64,000 nucleotides of DNA, taken from Allobaileyella intestinalis. GTDB taxonomy: Bacteria; Bacillota; Clostridia; Peptostreptococcales; Anaerovoracaceae. Numbering within the stretch: position 1 is the first letter of the stretch; each line of letters begins with the position of its first letter. A program made the position numbers and the translations under genes. The notes beneath the pieces are model-generated. The model did no database searches and had not been told where the DNA came from. It saw only the letters and a list, made by a program, of their open reading frames with translations. Positions 1 through 8,173 of this stretch are shown here, piece after piece. Where the stretch lies: NCBI RefSeq assembly GCF_009695865.1, contig NZ_VUNB01000002.1, positions 248,001 to 312,000 on the forward strand. The letters run 5' to 3'.

Positions 1-353
1 CTAAGAAGATTGTTATGGGCGGACCGATGATGGGCCGTGCAGCAAGTTCTGATGAAGCTCCTATTATGAAGAATACAGGTTCCCTTCTGGTATTCGGAAA
101 GGAAACTGCTCAGGTCAAGGAAGAGAGTGCTTGCATTAACTGCCAGCGCTGCCACAGTGCATGTCCATTCGGACTTATGCCTCAGATCTTTGCCGAGGCT
201 TATGAGAGAAGAGACGTTGACAGACTGAATAAATTCCAGGTTATGCAGTGCATGGGCTGCGGAAGCTGCTCATTCATCTGTCCTGCAAGAAGACCTCTGG
301 CAATGACCAACACTCTGGCTAAGGGACTCGTAAAGGAGGCAATGAAGAAGTAA
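1..353 (+). CDS. rnfC: Electron transport complex subunit RnfC, C-terminal part (5' truncated)
   Basis: Only the last 117 or so codons lie in the window; the reading frame is open from base 3. The visible part carries two classical 4Fe-4S binding motifs, CINCQRCHSACP and CMGCGSCSFICP, which is the ferredoxin-like C-terminal region of RnfC. RnfC is the peripheral NADH/NAD+-binding subunit of the Rnf complex, which couples electron flow from reduced ferredoxin to NAD+ with Na+ or H+ export. The stop codon shares one base with the rnfD start, so the two genes are translationally coupled. Order C-D-G-E-A-B is that of clostridial Rnf operons. The N-terminal flavin and NADH domains lie before the window. 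Confidence 0.93.
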   Translation, partial: KKIVMGGPMMGRAASSDEAPIMKNTGSLLVFGKETAQVKEESACINCQRCHSACPFGLMPQIFAEAYERRDVDRLNKFQVMQCMGCGSCSFICPARRPLAMTNTLAKGLVKEAMKK

Positions 354-1327
354 TGGATAAGACCAGTAAATTTCATGAAAAACTCATAGTATCCTCAGCA
401 CCGCATATCGTTACTGATTCGGATACTACGAAGCTTATGGGTACAGTCCTTCTGGCACTGATGCCGGCATTCATTGCAGGTGTATATGTGTTCGGTGCAA
501 GAGTAATTCTTCTGTCTGCAGTCTGCCTTGTATCAGCTGTAGGATTTGAGTGGCTGTACAACATTATTACTCACAAAGAACAGACTATCGGAGATCTCAG
601 TGCTGCTGTAACAGGTCTTCTGATTGCATTCAACGTTCCGGCCTCCCTGCCGCTCTGGATGGGAGTTCTGGCAAGCTTCTTTGCCATCGTGATCGTTAAG
701 CAGCTTTACGGAGGAATTGGAAAGAACTTCGTAAACCCTGCTATCACAGCAAGAATTTTCCTGTTCATTTCATTTGCAGCACAGATGACCACATGGCCTC
801 TGCCTAGAATGGCAGCTTCCACTGATGCTGTAACAGGTCCTACTCCACTGAACCTGCTGGCAGGCGGCGAAGTAGACAAGCTCCCAAGCAACATGGAGAT
901 GTTCCTGGGATTCATCGGAGGATCTGTTGGAGAGGTTAGTGCTCTGGCACTGCTGATCGGAGGACTTTTCCTGATCTGGAGAAAGGTTATTTCCCCAATC
1001 ATCCCTTGTGCGTTCATCGGAACAGTATTCGTCATTGCACTTCTGGTTTATGGATTTGATTTCCACATGGCTATCTTCCATATCTGTGCAGGTGGTGTAA
1101 TGCTGGGAGCCTTCTTCATGGCAACAGACTATGTTACAACTCCTAAGCTGCCGTTAGGTAAGCTGATATTCGGTATCGGATGCGGAGTTATTACCATGGC
1201 TATCCGTGTATGGGGATCATATCCGGAAGGAGTATCCTTCTCCATCCTTCTGATGAATATCTGCACACCGCTGATCAACAGACTTTCTTATAAGCAATAC
1301 TGCGGAGGTGGCATGAATGAAAAGTAA
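353..1327 (+). CDS. rnfD: Electron transport complex subunit RnfD (FMN-binding membrane subunit)
   Basis: This 324-residue polytopic membrane protein belongs to the NqrB/RnfD family. It carries covalently bound FMN and moves electrons across the membrane in the Rnf complex. The likely flavinylation site is the TGPTPLN segment, preceded by Asp in TDAVTGPT; the family consensus is D-x-x-(S/T)-G-A-(S/T), so proline stands where alanine is usual. The gene starts on the last base of rnfC and ends 11 bases into rnfG. The FMN would be attached by an ApbE-type transferase, one of which is encoded at 8174-9226. Family assignment is certain; the effect of the Pro substitution is unknown. Confidence 0.95.
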   Translation: MDKTSKFHEKLIVSSAPHIVTDSDTTKLMGTVLLALMPAFIAGVYVFGARVILLSAVCLVSAVGFEWLYNIITHKEQTIGDLSAAVTGLLIAFNVPASLPLWMGVLASFFAIVIVKQLYGGIGKNFVNPAITARIFLFISFAAQMTTWPLPRMAASTDAVTGPTPLNLLAGGEVDKLPSNMEMFLGFIGGSVGEVSALALLIGGLFLIWRKVISPIIPCAFIGTVFVIALLVYGFDFHMAIFHICAGGVMLGAFFMATDYVTTPKLPLGKLIFGIGCGVITMAIRVWGSYPEGVSFSILLMNICTPLINRLSYKQYCGGGMNEK

Positions 1328-1895
1328 AGACAATAACTTCCATAATTTCGTTGCCCCGATTCTTGTTCTGGTGATCATCTGCTTTGTCGTAACATTTGCA
1401 CTGGCAATGACATACGGTGTAACAAAGCCTATTATTGACAAGAACACCCTGGCAGCTGCAAACGAGGCAAGAGCAGAGATCATGCCTCAGGCCGACGGCA
1501 AATTTGAAGAAGTAAAGACAGATCATCTTGTTCTGGAGAAGAACAAGGTCTTTGTAGACGACGTATATAAGGCATCCAATGGAGCAGGCTGTGTCATCAC
1601 AGTAGAGTCAAGCTCATACGGCGGACTCCTTACAGCAATGGTAGGAATCGACAAGGACGGAGCTATTACAAAGGTAAAGGTTACCAACGCATCTGATACT
1701 CCTGGTGTAGGTACCAGAGCTCAGGAGCCTGGTCATCTGAAACAGTATAACGGACTGAAGAAGCTCGGAAACGAGCAGATCAAGAGCGATCCGACAGTTC
1801 AGCACGTTTCAGGAGCTTCCATTTCTTCCGAGGCCATTCATAAGGCTGTATTCTGCGCACTGAAGCAGTATAACAAAATGGGAGGTGTGAAGTAA
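1317..1895 (+). CDS. rnfG: Electron transport complex subunit RnfG (FMN-binding)
   Basis: A 192-residue RnfG/NqrC protein with one N-terminal membrane helix (about residues 10-35) and an extracytoplasmic FMN-binding domain. The domain shows the family blocks TPGVGTRA and VQHVSGASISS; FMN is normally attached to the last Ser/Thr of SGA(S/T), here Ser. The upstream Asp of the ApbE recognition consensus is replaced by Gln. A second ATG at 1313 in another frame belongs to the end of rnfD, so the start at 1317 gives an 11-base overlap. It ends on the first base of rnfE. It acts as an electron relay between the other Rnf flavin and iron-sulfur subunits. Confidence 0.95.
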   Translation: MKSKDNNFHNFVAPILVLVIICFVVTFALAMTYGVTKPIIDKNTLAAANEARAEIMPQADGKFEEVKTDHLVLEKNKVFVDDVYKASNGAGCVITVESSSYGGLLTAMVGIDKDGAITKVKVTNASDTPGVGTRAQEPGHLKQYNGLKKLGNEQIKSDPTVQHVSGASISSEAIHKAVFCALKQYNKMGGVK

Positions 1896-2614
1896 TGGCT
1901 AAACAGAGCAAACTCAAGATCCTCACTAATGGATTTATCAAGGAGAACCCTGTTCTGGTTCTTCTGCTGGGAACATGTCCTACACTGGCAACATCTACAT
2001 CACTTATTAACGGTATCGGAATGGGACTGTCTACAACTGCAGTTCTTATTGCCTCCAATATCGTTATCTCTCTTCTGAGAAAGGTGATTCCTGATAAAGT
2101 AAGAATCCCTTGCTACATCGTAGTAATTGCCGGATTCGTAACTGTTGTGCAGTTCCTCCTTCAGGGCTACGCACCAGAGCTTTACAAGTCACTGGGTCTG
2201 TTCATTCCACTGATCGTAGTAAACTGCATCATCCTGGGAAGAGCAGAGGCATTTGCAAATAAGAATACTGTTATAGATTCTGCTCTCGATGGTATCGGAA
2301 TGGGTCTTGGATTCACACTTACTCTTTCCGTAATGGGAGCAATCAGAGAGCTGCTGGGAATGGGAACACTGGCAGGATTCCAGGTTCTTGGATCCTGGTT
2401 CACACCTATCGGATTCTTCCTGCTGGCTCCTGGCGGATTCTTCGTTTTCGGAATGATGATAGTTCTGGTAAATATCATTACAAAGGGCAAGGCTCTGAAG
2501 GGCAAGAGCTTCGGATGTGCTGCATGTCCGATGTACAACTCCTGCAGTGGTGAGACACCTAGAATGATCGAGCCTGCACAGAACACACTTGAGCAGAAAG
2601 GAGCAGAAGCATAA
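1895..2614 (+). CDS. rnfE: Electron transport complex subunit RnfE
   Basis: A 239-residue hydrophobic protein of the RnfA/RnfE/NqrD/NqrE family with about six membrane helices. RnfA and RnfE pair with inverted topology and hold an intramembrane [2Fe-2S] cluster; the relevant cysteines are in LLLGTCPTLATSTS near the N-terminus and in VVNCIILGRAEAFA at mid-length. The C-terminal tail beyond the last helix contains three further cysteines, CAACPMYNSC (Cys208, Cys211, Cys217), which are not part of the described cluster. Start and stop each share a base with the neighbouring genes (rnfG and rnfA), so synthesis is coupled. Confidence 0.95.
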   Translation: MAKQSKLKILTNGFIKENPVLVLLLGTCPTLATSTSLINGIGMGLSTTAVLIASNIVISLLRKVIPDKVRIPCYIVVIAGFVTVVQFLLQGYAPELYKSLGLFIPLIVVNCIILGRAEAFANKNTVIDSALDGIGMGLGFTLTLSVMGAIRELLGMGTLAGFQVLGSWFTPIGFFLLAPGGFFVFGMMIVLVNIITKGKALKGKSFGCAACPMYNSCSGETPRMIEPAQNTLEQKGAEA

Positions 2615-3195
2615 TGGTACAGCTGATTCTGATATTCATGTCCATGGTGCTGGTAAACAACTTCGTGCTGTCTCAGTTCCTTGGAATTTGCTCCTTCCTG
2701 GGAGTATCAAATAAGATGGAATCTGCCACAGGTATGGGTGGAGCCGTAATTTTCGTAATGGTACTTGCCGAGATTGCTACATGGCCGATTCAGCAGCTGC
2801 TGAACAAGTTCGACATTGGCTATCTCCAGACTGTAGTATTCATCCTGGTAATTGCCGCTCTGGTTCAGTTTGTAGAGATGTTCATGAAGAAGTATATGCC
2901 ATCTCTGCAGAAGGCCCTGGGAATTTTCCTGCCTCTTATTACAACAAACTGTGCAGTTCTGGGTGTTGCTATCCTCAGCATCAACAACAACTACACATAT
3001 ATTCAGTCAATCGTTAATGCTTTGGGAGCAGGCGTTGGTTACTTCGTAGCAATGGTCCTGTTTGCCGGTATCCGTGAAGAGAAGCTCTGGGATGAGAGCG
3101 GTGTGCCTGCAGCATTCAAGGGCATGCCAATGATTCTGATCAGTGCATCTATTCTGGCTCTGTCCTTCATGGGATTCACCGGACTGTTCCAGTAA
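2614..3195 (+). CDS. rnfA: Electron transport complex subunit RnfA
   Basis: A 193-residue protein with about six membrane helices, homologous to RnfE and forming with it the membrane core that binds a [2Fe-2S] cluster. The two cluster cysteines sit in LGICSFLGVSNK and TTNCAVLGVA. Length and sequence are typical of the family. The ATG overlaps the last base of rnfE, and a 12-base gap with a GGAGG ribosome binding site leads to rnfB. Together with RnfE it is thought to couple electron passage to Na+ or H+ translocation. The identification leaves little doubt. Confidence 0.96.
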   Translation: MVQLILIFMSMVLVNNFVLSQFLGICSFLGVSNKMESATGMGGAVIFVMVLAEIATWPIQQLLNKFDIGYLQTVVFILVIAALVQFVEMFMKKYMPSLQKALGIFLPLITTNCAVLGVAILSINNNYTYIQSIVNALGAGVGYFVAMVLFAGIREEKLWDESGVPAAFKGMPMILISASILALSFMGFTGLFQ

Positions 3196-3207
3196 GGAGG
3201 CCAATGA

Positions 3208-4110
3208 ATGTCAACACCAATTATTCTGGTAGTAGTTATTGGATTCATTTGTGCAGTTCTGCTGACTATCGCATCAAAGGTATTCTTCGTACCTGTTGAC
3301 GAGAGACAGACTGCTGTAAGAGAGGTTCTGCCGGGAGCAAACTGCGGCGGATGCGGATTCGCAGGTTGTGATGACTATGCTGGTGCCTTGGTGGCAGATT
3401 CCGAGCTTTCCTGCTCTAAATGTAACCCGGGTGGTCCTGCTGTTGCTGAACAGATTGCAGAGATTCTTGGCAGAAGCGCAGGTTCAGCAGAGAAGGAAGT
3501 TGCACAGGTAATGTGCACAGGAGACCACAGCGTTTCCAGAGATTTCCTTGAGTATCAGGGAATGCAGTCCTGCAAGAGCGCAAAGGGATTCTTCAGTGGA
3601 ATGAATGCCTGCTCTCACGGATGCCTGGGACTTGGTGACTGTGTCAATGTCTGCGACTTCGATTCCATCAAGGTGTTCAACGGTGTGGCTCTGGTAAACA
3701 GAAACACATGTGTAGCCTGCGGAAAGTGCATTAAGGAATGCCCTCAGAAGATCATCAAGATGGTTCCTTTCAAGAGCAAGGTTCACGTAATGTGCAGCTC
3801 AACAGACAAGGGAGCAGTCACAAGAAAAGCCTGCGACAATGGATGTATCGGATGCAAGAAGTGCGAGAAGGCATGTAAGTTCGATGCAGTTCACGTAGAG
3901 GACAACCTGGCTGCTATTGATCCCCACAAGTGCAAGAACTGTCTTGCCTGCGCAAGGGTATGCCCTACAGGCGCTATCAACAGCTATATTCCTATTAAGC
4001 CACTGCCTAAGAAGCTCACTCCTGAAGAGATTGAAGCAGCAAAGGCTAACGCTGCTGCAGCAAAGGCCGCAAAGGCTGCCAAGGAAGCTGCACAGGCACC
4101 GCAGGCTTAG
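3208..4110 (+). CDS. rnfB: Electron transport complex subunit RnfB (ferredoxin-like, multi-FeS)
   Basis: A 300-residue protein with an N-terminal membrane anchor (about residues 4-26), the RnfB-type 4Fe-4S domain (CGGCGFAGCDDYAGAL, then SCSKC), and several ferredoxin-like cluster motifs (CVACGKCIKECP, CIGCKKCEKAC, CKNCLACARVCP plus the preceding CSHGCLGLGDC). It is the entry point for electrons from reduced ferredoxin into Rnf. The last 30 or so residues are an Ala/Lys-rich tail. The higher cluster count relative to proteobacterial RnfB is usual in Clostridia. It is the last gene of the operon, followed by a strong terminator. Confidence 0.95.
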   Translation: MSTPIILVVVIGFICAVLLTIASKVFFVPVDERQTAVREVLPGANCGGCGFAGCDDYAGALVADSELSCSKCNPGGPAVAEQIAEILGRSAGSAEKEVAQVMCTGDHSVSRDFLEYQGMQSCKSAKGFFSGMNACSHGCLGLGDCVNVCDFDSIKVFNGVALVNRNTCVACGKCIKECPQKIIKMVPFKSKVHVMCSSTDKGAVTRKACDNGCIGCKKCEKACKFDAVHVEDNLAAIDPHKCKNCLACARVCPTGAINSYIPIKPLPKKLTPEEIEAAKANAAAAKAAKAAKEAAQAPQA

Positions 4111-4178
4111 TAAGCTGAAAGCTGAGTAGCATATAACTACAACATCTCCAATGGGAGATGTGAAATAAGTTGAATTTG

Positions 4179-4219
4179 GGGGCTGCCGCATTTGAGTAAA
4201 ATGCGGCGGCTCCTTTTCT
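4179..4219 (+). terminator. Rho-independent terminator of the rnf operon
   Basis: A 15-bp stem (4179-4193 with 4199-4213, two G-U pairs, 5-base loop GAGTA) is followed by TTTTCT. It lies 69 bases after the rnfB stop and closes the operon. Confidence 0.88.
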
Positions 4220-4359
4220 AGTGGGTTGGTTACGGCGGGATTTGGAAAAGGTGATATGGAGTGGTACCGTACAAGATTTTCATGGGTAGATAAGTTTGTA
4301 TTCTAAGTTGAATTGTTTTATTATTTGCAGGGAAAAAACACGTTAAAGGGAGACTTACA

Positions 4360-5721
4360 ATGGCAGAAGTATTTGTTTCACTAACAATAATTATGGCAAT
4401 ATCTGCAGTAACGCCCATACTTGCCAGAATAATTCCTAAACAGATTGTTCCGGAGACGGTAATCCTCATACTTGGAGGGGCCCTTCTGGGACCAAACATG
4501 TATGATCTTATTAAAACGGAAGCTCCTGCCATTGAATTCATGTCTGAGCTGGGGTGCGCTTTCCTGTTCCTTCTGGCGGGATTCGAAATTGATCCAAAGT
4601 CTGTTACGGGAAAGGATGGCATACACGGCCTTGCCACCTGGGGAGTTACACTGGCCATATCGATTCTGGTTGCAATGACCACACCTTCCATTGCATCAGG
4701 CAGACAGGGAATGATAGCAACAGCCCTGCTGTTTACAACAACAGCACTGGGAACTTTGATGCCCATAATAAAGGAAAGAGGCATAACTGGTACCAGAGTT
4801 GGTGAGATAGTCATTTCATATGGAACATGGGGAGAGCTGGCAGTAGTGCTGGCTGTTGCAGTCCTTCTGGGAACAAGAACTAAATGGCAGACAGCCGTAA
4901 TTCTGGCAGGACTGCTGGCATTCTGCGTGTGGCTGGGAGCAGCCGGAGCCAGAGCAAAAAGAAGAGGATCGAAAATTTTCAAGTTTCTGGAGAGCAAGTC
5001 GGAGTCCACTTCCCAGACTTTTACCAGAATCACAATACTTCTTCTGGTAATATTGGTGACAATTTCTGCGATATTCGACATAGACATTGTACTGGGTGCC
5101 TTTGCAGCCGGTTTCGTCCTCCGGTACGTAATACCAAATGGAAACCACTCCCTTGAAACTAAACTGGATGGAATGGCCTACGGTCTGTTTATTCCCCTTT
5201 TTTTCATTGTATCCGGTGCAAGAATCAACTTGAGGGCGGTAGCAAAGATACCTCAGCTGCTGGTTCTGTTCATACTGGCTCTCGTGCTGATCCGGACAGT
5301 TCCGATTGTGATCTCCCTTACATTGAGAAAGTCCACGAGAAAAGAAATCTCCATGCACAACAGGATTTCCGCAGCTACATACTGCACAACGGCTCTGCCA
5401 CTCATAGTTGCCATTACCAGTATCTGTGTGAAGAACGGAATTATGGAGGACGATGTAGCTTCAGTTCTGGTGGCTGCAGGAGCTGTGACGGTGTTCCTCA
5501 TGCCTTTTATAGCAAAAATCACATATACAGTGGCAGATGCGGAGCCAATTTCGGCAATTGTGGAAATAGCCCATCATCCGGAAAGCACTATGGATATTGT
5601 TCATTCCCATGTTGAACTGGAAAGAAAAAGAGCATTGAAGTACAAGATGGAGGAAAAGGGGCTGCTTCTCCACGAGAAATGGGAGGATAAGAAGGAAAAT
5701 CTGAGAGAGAAAAACAACTAA
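4360..5721 (+). CDS. Cation:proton antiporter (CPA family)
   Basis: A 453-residue membrane protein of the Na+(K+)/H+ exchanger superfamily. About twelve hydrophobic helices are visible, with a family-type segment LFLLAGFEIDPKSV in the N-terminal half and a hydrophilic, charged C-terminal tail of some 60 residues. There is no TrkA-N (KTN) nucleotide-binding domain, so it is not a full Kef-type channel. The ATG follows GGGAG. It has its own unit between the rnf terminator and the aminotransferase promoter. Since Rnf produces an ion gradient, an exchanger next to it could convert Na+ and H+ gradients, but this is inference from position. The exact ion is not predictable. Confidence 0.8.
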   Translation: MAEVFVSLTIIMAISAVTPILARIIPKQIVPETVILILGGALLGPNMYDLIKTEAPAIEFMSELGCAFLFLLAGFEIDPKSVTGKDGIHGLATWGVTLAISILVAMTTPSIASGRQGMIATALLFTTTALGTLMPIIKERGITGTRVGEIVISYGTWGELAVVLAVAVLLGTRTKWQTAVILAGLLAFCVWLGAAGARAKRRGSKIFKFLESKSESTSQTFTRITILLLVILVTISAIFDIDIVLGAFAAGFVLRYVIPNGNHSLETKLDGMAYGLFIPLFFIVSGARINLRAVAKIPQLLVLFILALVLIRTVPIVISLTLRKSTRKEISMHNRISAATYCTTALPLIVAITSICVKNGIMEDDVASVLVAAGAVTVFLMPFIAKITYTVADAEPISAIVEIAHHPESTMDIVHSHVELERKRALKYKMEEKGLLLHEKWEDKKENLREKNN

Positions 5722-5748
5722 AACGGTGATAGTGACTCAGGGTCAATA

Positions 5749-5777
5749 TTGTGACAAATATATGATTGTGATACAAT
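5749..5777 (+). promoter_or_regulatory. Probable sigma-A promoter of the aminotransferase gene
   Basis: TTGTGA (5749-5754) and TACAAT (5772-5777) are separated by 17 bases and lie 65 bases before the aminotransferase start. Confidence 0.55.
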
Positions 5778-5841
5778 TCACTTACGTGGGAAATTATCGA
5801 ATTCCCCTCAAAATGATAAAGGTATTACAGGAGGTAAACCA

Positions 5842-7041
5842 ATGATTGCAAACAGCATGAAGCCTTTCCTCGCAGGAAGCTCAGTAATCAGAGCTATGTT
5901 CGAGGAAGGAAAGAAGATGGCAAAGGTCTACGGCGAAGAGAATGTCTATGACTTCTCTGTAGGTAACCCTGGACTTCATCCGCCAAAGGAAGTTCACGAT
6001 GCCATCGAGTATATTAACAATGAGATGGATCCACATGTAGTTCACGGATATATGGCTAATGCCGGATTCGAGTCTACAAGAAAGGCTGTTGCAGAGAATC
6101 TTAACAGAAGATTCGGCAAGGGCAAGGAGATTTATTCCTGGGAGCACATCATTATGACCGTAGGTGCTGGCTCCGCAATCAACGACATCATGAAGACTGT
6201 ATTCGATCCAGGTGACAAGCAGGTCGTATTTGCTCCTTACTTCGTAGAGTATGCAAACTGGGCAAGAAACTACCTGGCAGAAACAATCGTAGTTCCACCT
6301 AACGAAGCAAACGGATTTGAGCCTGATCCTGAGGCACTGAAGGAAGCCCTCACACCAGAGGTTAAGCTGGTTATCATCAACAACCCTAACAACCCTACAG
6401 GCGCTATCTACTCCGCAGAGACTATCCAGAAGATCGCAGAAGTTCTGAAGGAGAAGGAGAAAGAGTACGGACACACAATTTACATCCTGTCCGATGAGCC
6501 TTACAGAGAGCTTGTATATGTAGACAAGGAAGTTCCTTTCATTCCTGACTACTATGATGACACAATCATGGCTTACTCATGGTCAAAGTCACTGTCACTT
6601 CCTGGTGAGAGAATCGGATACGTTGCAGTTCCTGACAAGGCAGAGGGAGCAGATGAATTCATTCAGGCAGCTATCGTAGCAAACCGTGTATGCGGAGATA
6701 CAAACGCTCCTGGAATCATGCAGCTGGTAGTTGAGAGATGCATGGACGCAAGAGTAGATATTCCTTACTACGAGAAGAATGCCAAGGATCTCTATGATAT
6801 CGTAACAAAGGCAGGATTCAAGGCAATCGTACCACAGGGTGCATTCTATCTCTGGATCAAGTCACCAGTAGAGGACGAGAAGGAGTTTGTAAGCGCAGCT
6901 AAGGATGAGAGAATCCTCATCGTACCAGGAAGCGCATTTGCTTGCCCAGGTTACGTAAGAGCTTCATTCTGCATTGCTAACGAGACAATTCAGAGATCTG
7001 CTGAGTCTTTCGCAAACCTCGGAAAGAAATACTTCGGCTAA
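5842..7041 (+). CDS. Pyridoxal-phosphate-dependent class I/II aminotransferase
   Basis: A 399-residue fold-type I aminotransferase. Visible motifs are NNPNNPTGAIY (substrate and cofactor pocket), LSDEPYRELVY (the Asp that holds the pyridine nitrogen) and SWSKSLSLPGERIGY with the PLP-binding Lys249; the conserved C-terminal Arg lies in PGYVRASFCIA. The ATG follows AGGAGG. The family includes aspartate, aromatic and related aminotransferases in anaerobic amino-acid fermenters; the substrate is not readable from the sequence. It is monocistronic, bounded by a promoter at 5749 and a perfect hairpin terminator. Codon use is strongly biased (many GTA and ACA codons, few rare ones), suggesting high expression. 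Confidence 0.88.
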   Translation: MIANSMKPFLAGSSVIRAMFEEGKKMAKVYGEENVYDFSVGNPGLHPPKEVHDAIEYINNEMDPHVVHGYMANAGFESTRKAVAENLNRRFGKGKEIYSWEHIIMTVGAGSAINDIMKTVFDPGDKQVVFAPYFVEYANWARNYLAETIVVPPNEANGFEPDPEALKEALTPEVKLVIINNPNNPTGAIYSAETIQKIAEVLKEKEKEYGHTIYILSDEPYRELVYVDKEVPFIPDYYDDTIMAYSWSKSLSLPGERIGYVAVPDKAEGADEFIQAAIVANRVCGDTNAPGIMQLVVERCMDARVDIPYYEKNAKDLYDIVTKAGFKAIVPQGAFYLWIKSPVEDEKEFVSAAKDERILIVPGSAFACPGYVRASFCIANETIQRSAESFANLGKKYFG

Positions 7042-7120
7042 TAAGTTTTTTGGTCTGCTGTAATGATTACCCTGAAGAAAGGGGTGTCACAGCATAGCTG
7101 AAAAGAATACACAGAATACA

Positions 7121-7151
7121 CAAGGAGCTGCCGCATTGCGGCAGCTCCTTG
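7121..7151. terminator. Bidirectional hairpin terminator between convergent genes
   Basis: A perfect 14-bp inverted repeat (7121-7134 with 7138-7151, loop ATT) lies between the plus-strand aminotransferase and the minus-strand Gx gene. The T-tract is short on either side. The core is similar in sequence to the rnf terminator stem. Confidence 0.75.
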
Positions 7152-7198
7152 TTCAATAATGACAAATTCAACAAATTCAGAATCAGAACAAAATCATT

Positions 7199-7750
7199 CT
7201 AGTATTGCCTGTTAATATCGGGAAGGCGGGGAATTATCATTGATGCGGCAATTCCAATGGCTATGCCTGCAATCATTCCTGAAAAAAGAAGAACTGGAAA
7301 ATAAAAGAACATCCGCAGATCCTGAACAAGAAAAGATGCAATAATGAGCTGCCCCATGTTGTGGAAGACGCCCCCCGCCATACTCACTCCGGCTACACTG
7401 AATTTTCCGGTTTTTTTCAATAAAATCATGACGATGAAACTTAGAGTGGCTCCAGCAAAGGAGTATACCGCGCCGAAAAGCCCGTTGAAAAGAAGGCCTG
7501 CAACGGCTATTCGTATGGCATTCACCGCAGCTCCGTGCCAGGGTGACAGCTTGTAGATTGCTATTACGGTTACGATGTTGGCAATGCCAAGTTTTACCCC
7601 CGGAATACCAGCATTATATGGTATAATGACCTCTACGTATGAGAAGATCAGAGCCAGTGAAGCCAGAAGGGCTACTGTTGACACATAGAGTCCGCGGTTC
7701 CGCCTTGAGGAATCATTTTTTTTGTTAATTGGAGATGGTATCATACTCAT
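7199..7750 (-). CDS. Gx transporter family / heptaprenyl diphosphate synthase component I-like membrane protein
   Basis: A 183-residue membrane protein with about five helices, matching the Hpre_diP_synt_I (Gx transporter) family: GIPGVKLGIANIVTVIAIY and a Gly-rich GGVFHNMGQLIIA block. Members resemble S components of ECF vitamin transporters and are often found beside NusG-domain-II proteins and ApbE in Clostridia. It overlaps the upstream NusG-domain gene by 26 bases, so the two are one unit. A role in quinone or flavin supply to extracytoplasmic redox proteins is suggested by context only; the substrate is unknown. Confidence 0.75.
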   Translation of the reverse strand: MSMIPSPINKKNDSSRRNRGLYVSTVALLASLALIFSYVEVIIPYNAGIPGVKLGIANIVTVIAIYKLSPWHGAAVNAIRIAVAGLLFNGLFGAVYSFAGATLSFIVMILLKKTGKFSVAGVSMAGGVFHNMGQLIIASFLVQDLRMFFYFPVLLFSGMIAGIAIGIAASMIIPRLPDINRQY

Positions 7751-8105
7751 TATCTTCTCCTTTGATTGATACTACAATTTTGTGAGGGAGACAGACGATG
7801 GACTCCCCTGTGCGGGATACAGGACTGTGGTGAACGCAGACTTGATTCTTGCAGTTGGCCGATTCCATGGTCACCTTTCCTCCTGATATCTTCACTACGT
7901 TCCGCTCTTTTCCGTCGCGGATGGTGATTTTGTGCTCTCCGTCAAGAGAATAGGTGCCCCAGAGCTTTCCGTCTTTGGTGATTTCCACTTTATTGCCCTG
8001 GTGGCTTCCAGCAGCAAGGAAAATGGATATCCCCAGGCCTAGAATGACTATTGCGGCCATGAGAATCAGATCCGCTTTTGTAAAAAAACTTTTAATCAGC
8101 TTCAT
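7725..8105 (-). CDS. NusG domain II-containing membrane-anchored protein
   Basis: A 126-residue protein with an N-terminal transmembrane anchor (about residues 12-33) and an extracytoplasmic domain of the NusG_II family. The conserved signature is CKNQVCVHHSPVSRTG followed by SIVCLPHKIVV, with three cysteines and two histidines that could bind metal or form a disulfide. On the minus strand AGGAG precedes the ATG by 8 bases. It heads a two-gene minus-strand unit with the Gx protein, divergent from apbE. Such proteins co-occur with Rnf-like and ApbE-dependent systems; the biochemical function is not established. It is not a transcription factor despite the domain name. Confidence 0.78.
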   Translation of the reverse strand: MKLIKSFFTKADLILMAAIVILGLGISIFLAAGSHQGNKVEITKDGKLWGTYSLDGEHKITIRDGKERNVVKISGGKVTMESANCKNQVCVHHSPVSRTGESIVCLPHKIVVSIKGEDNEYDTISN

Positions 8106-8173
8106 ATATCTATCTCCTGTGTGCCTTCAGCTGTCCGGCGGACAGAAGGCGCATCCAATGGAAAGGAATCAGA

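Noticed and set aside
4130..4160. Regulatory palindrome ATCTCC..GGAGAT after rnfB
   Set aside because: The CATCTCC/GGAGATG stem has a very small loop and no T-run; the terminator 25 bases later explains the region better.
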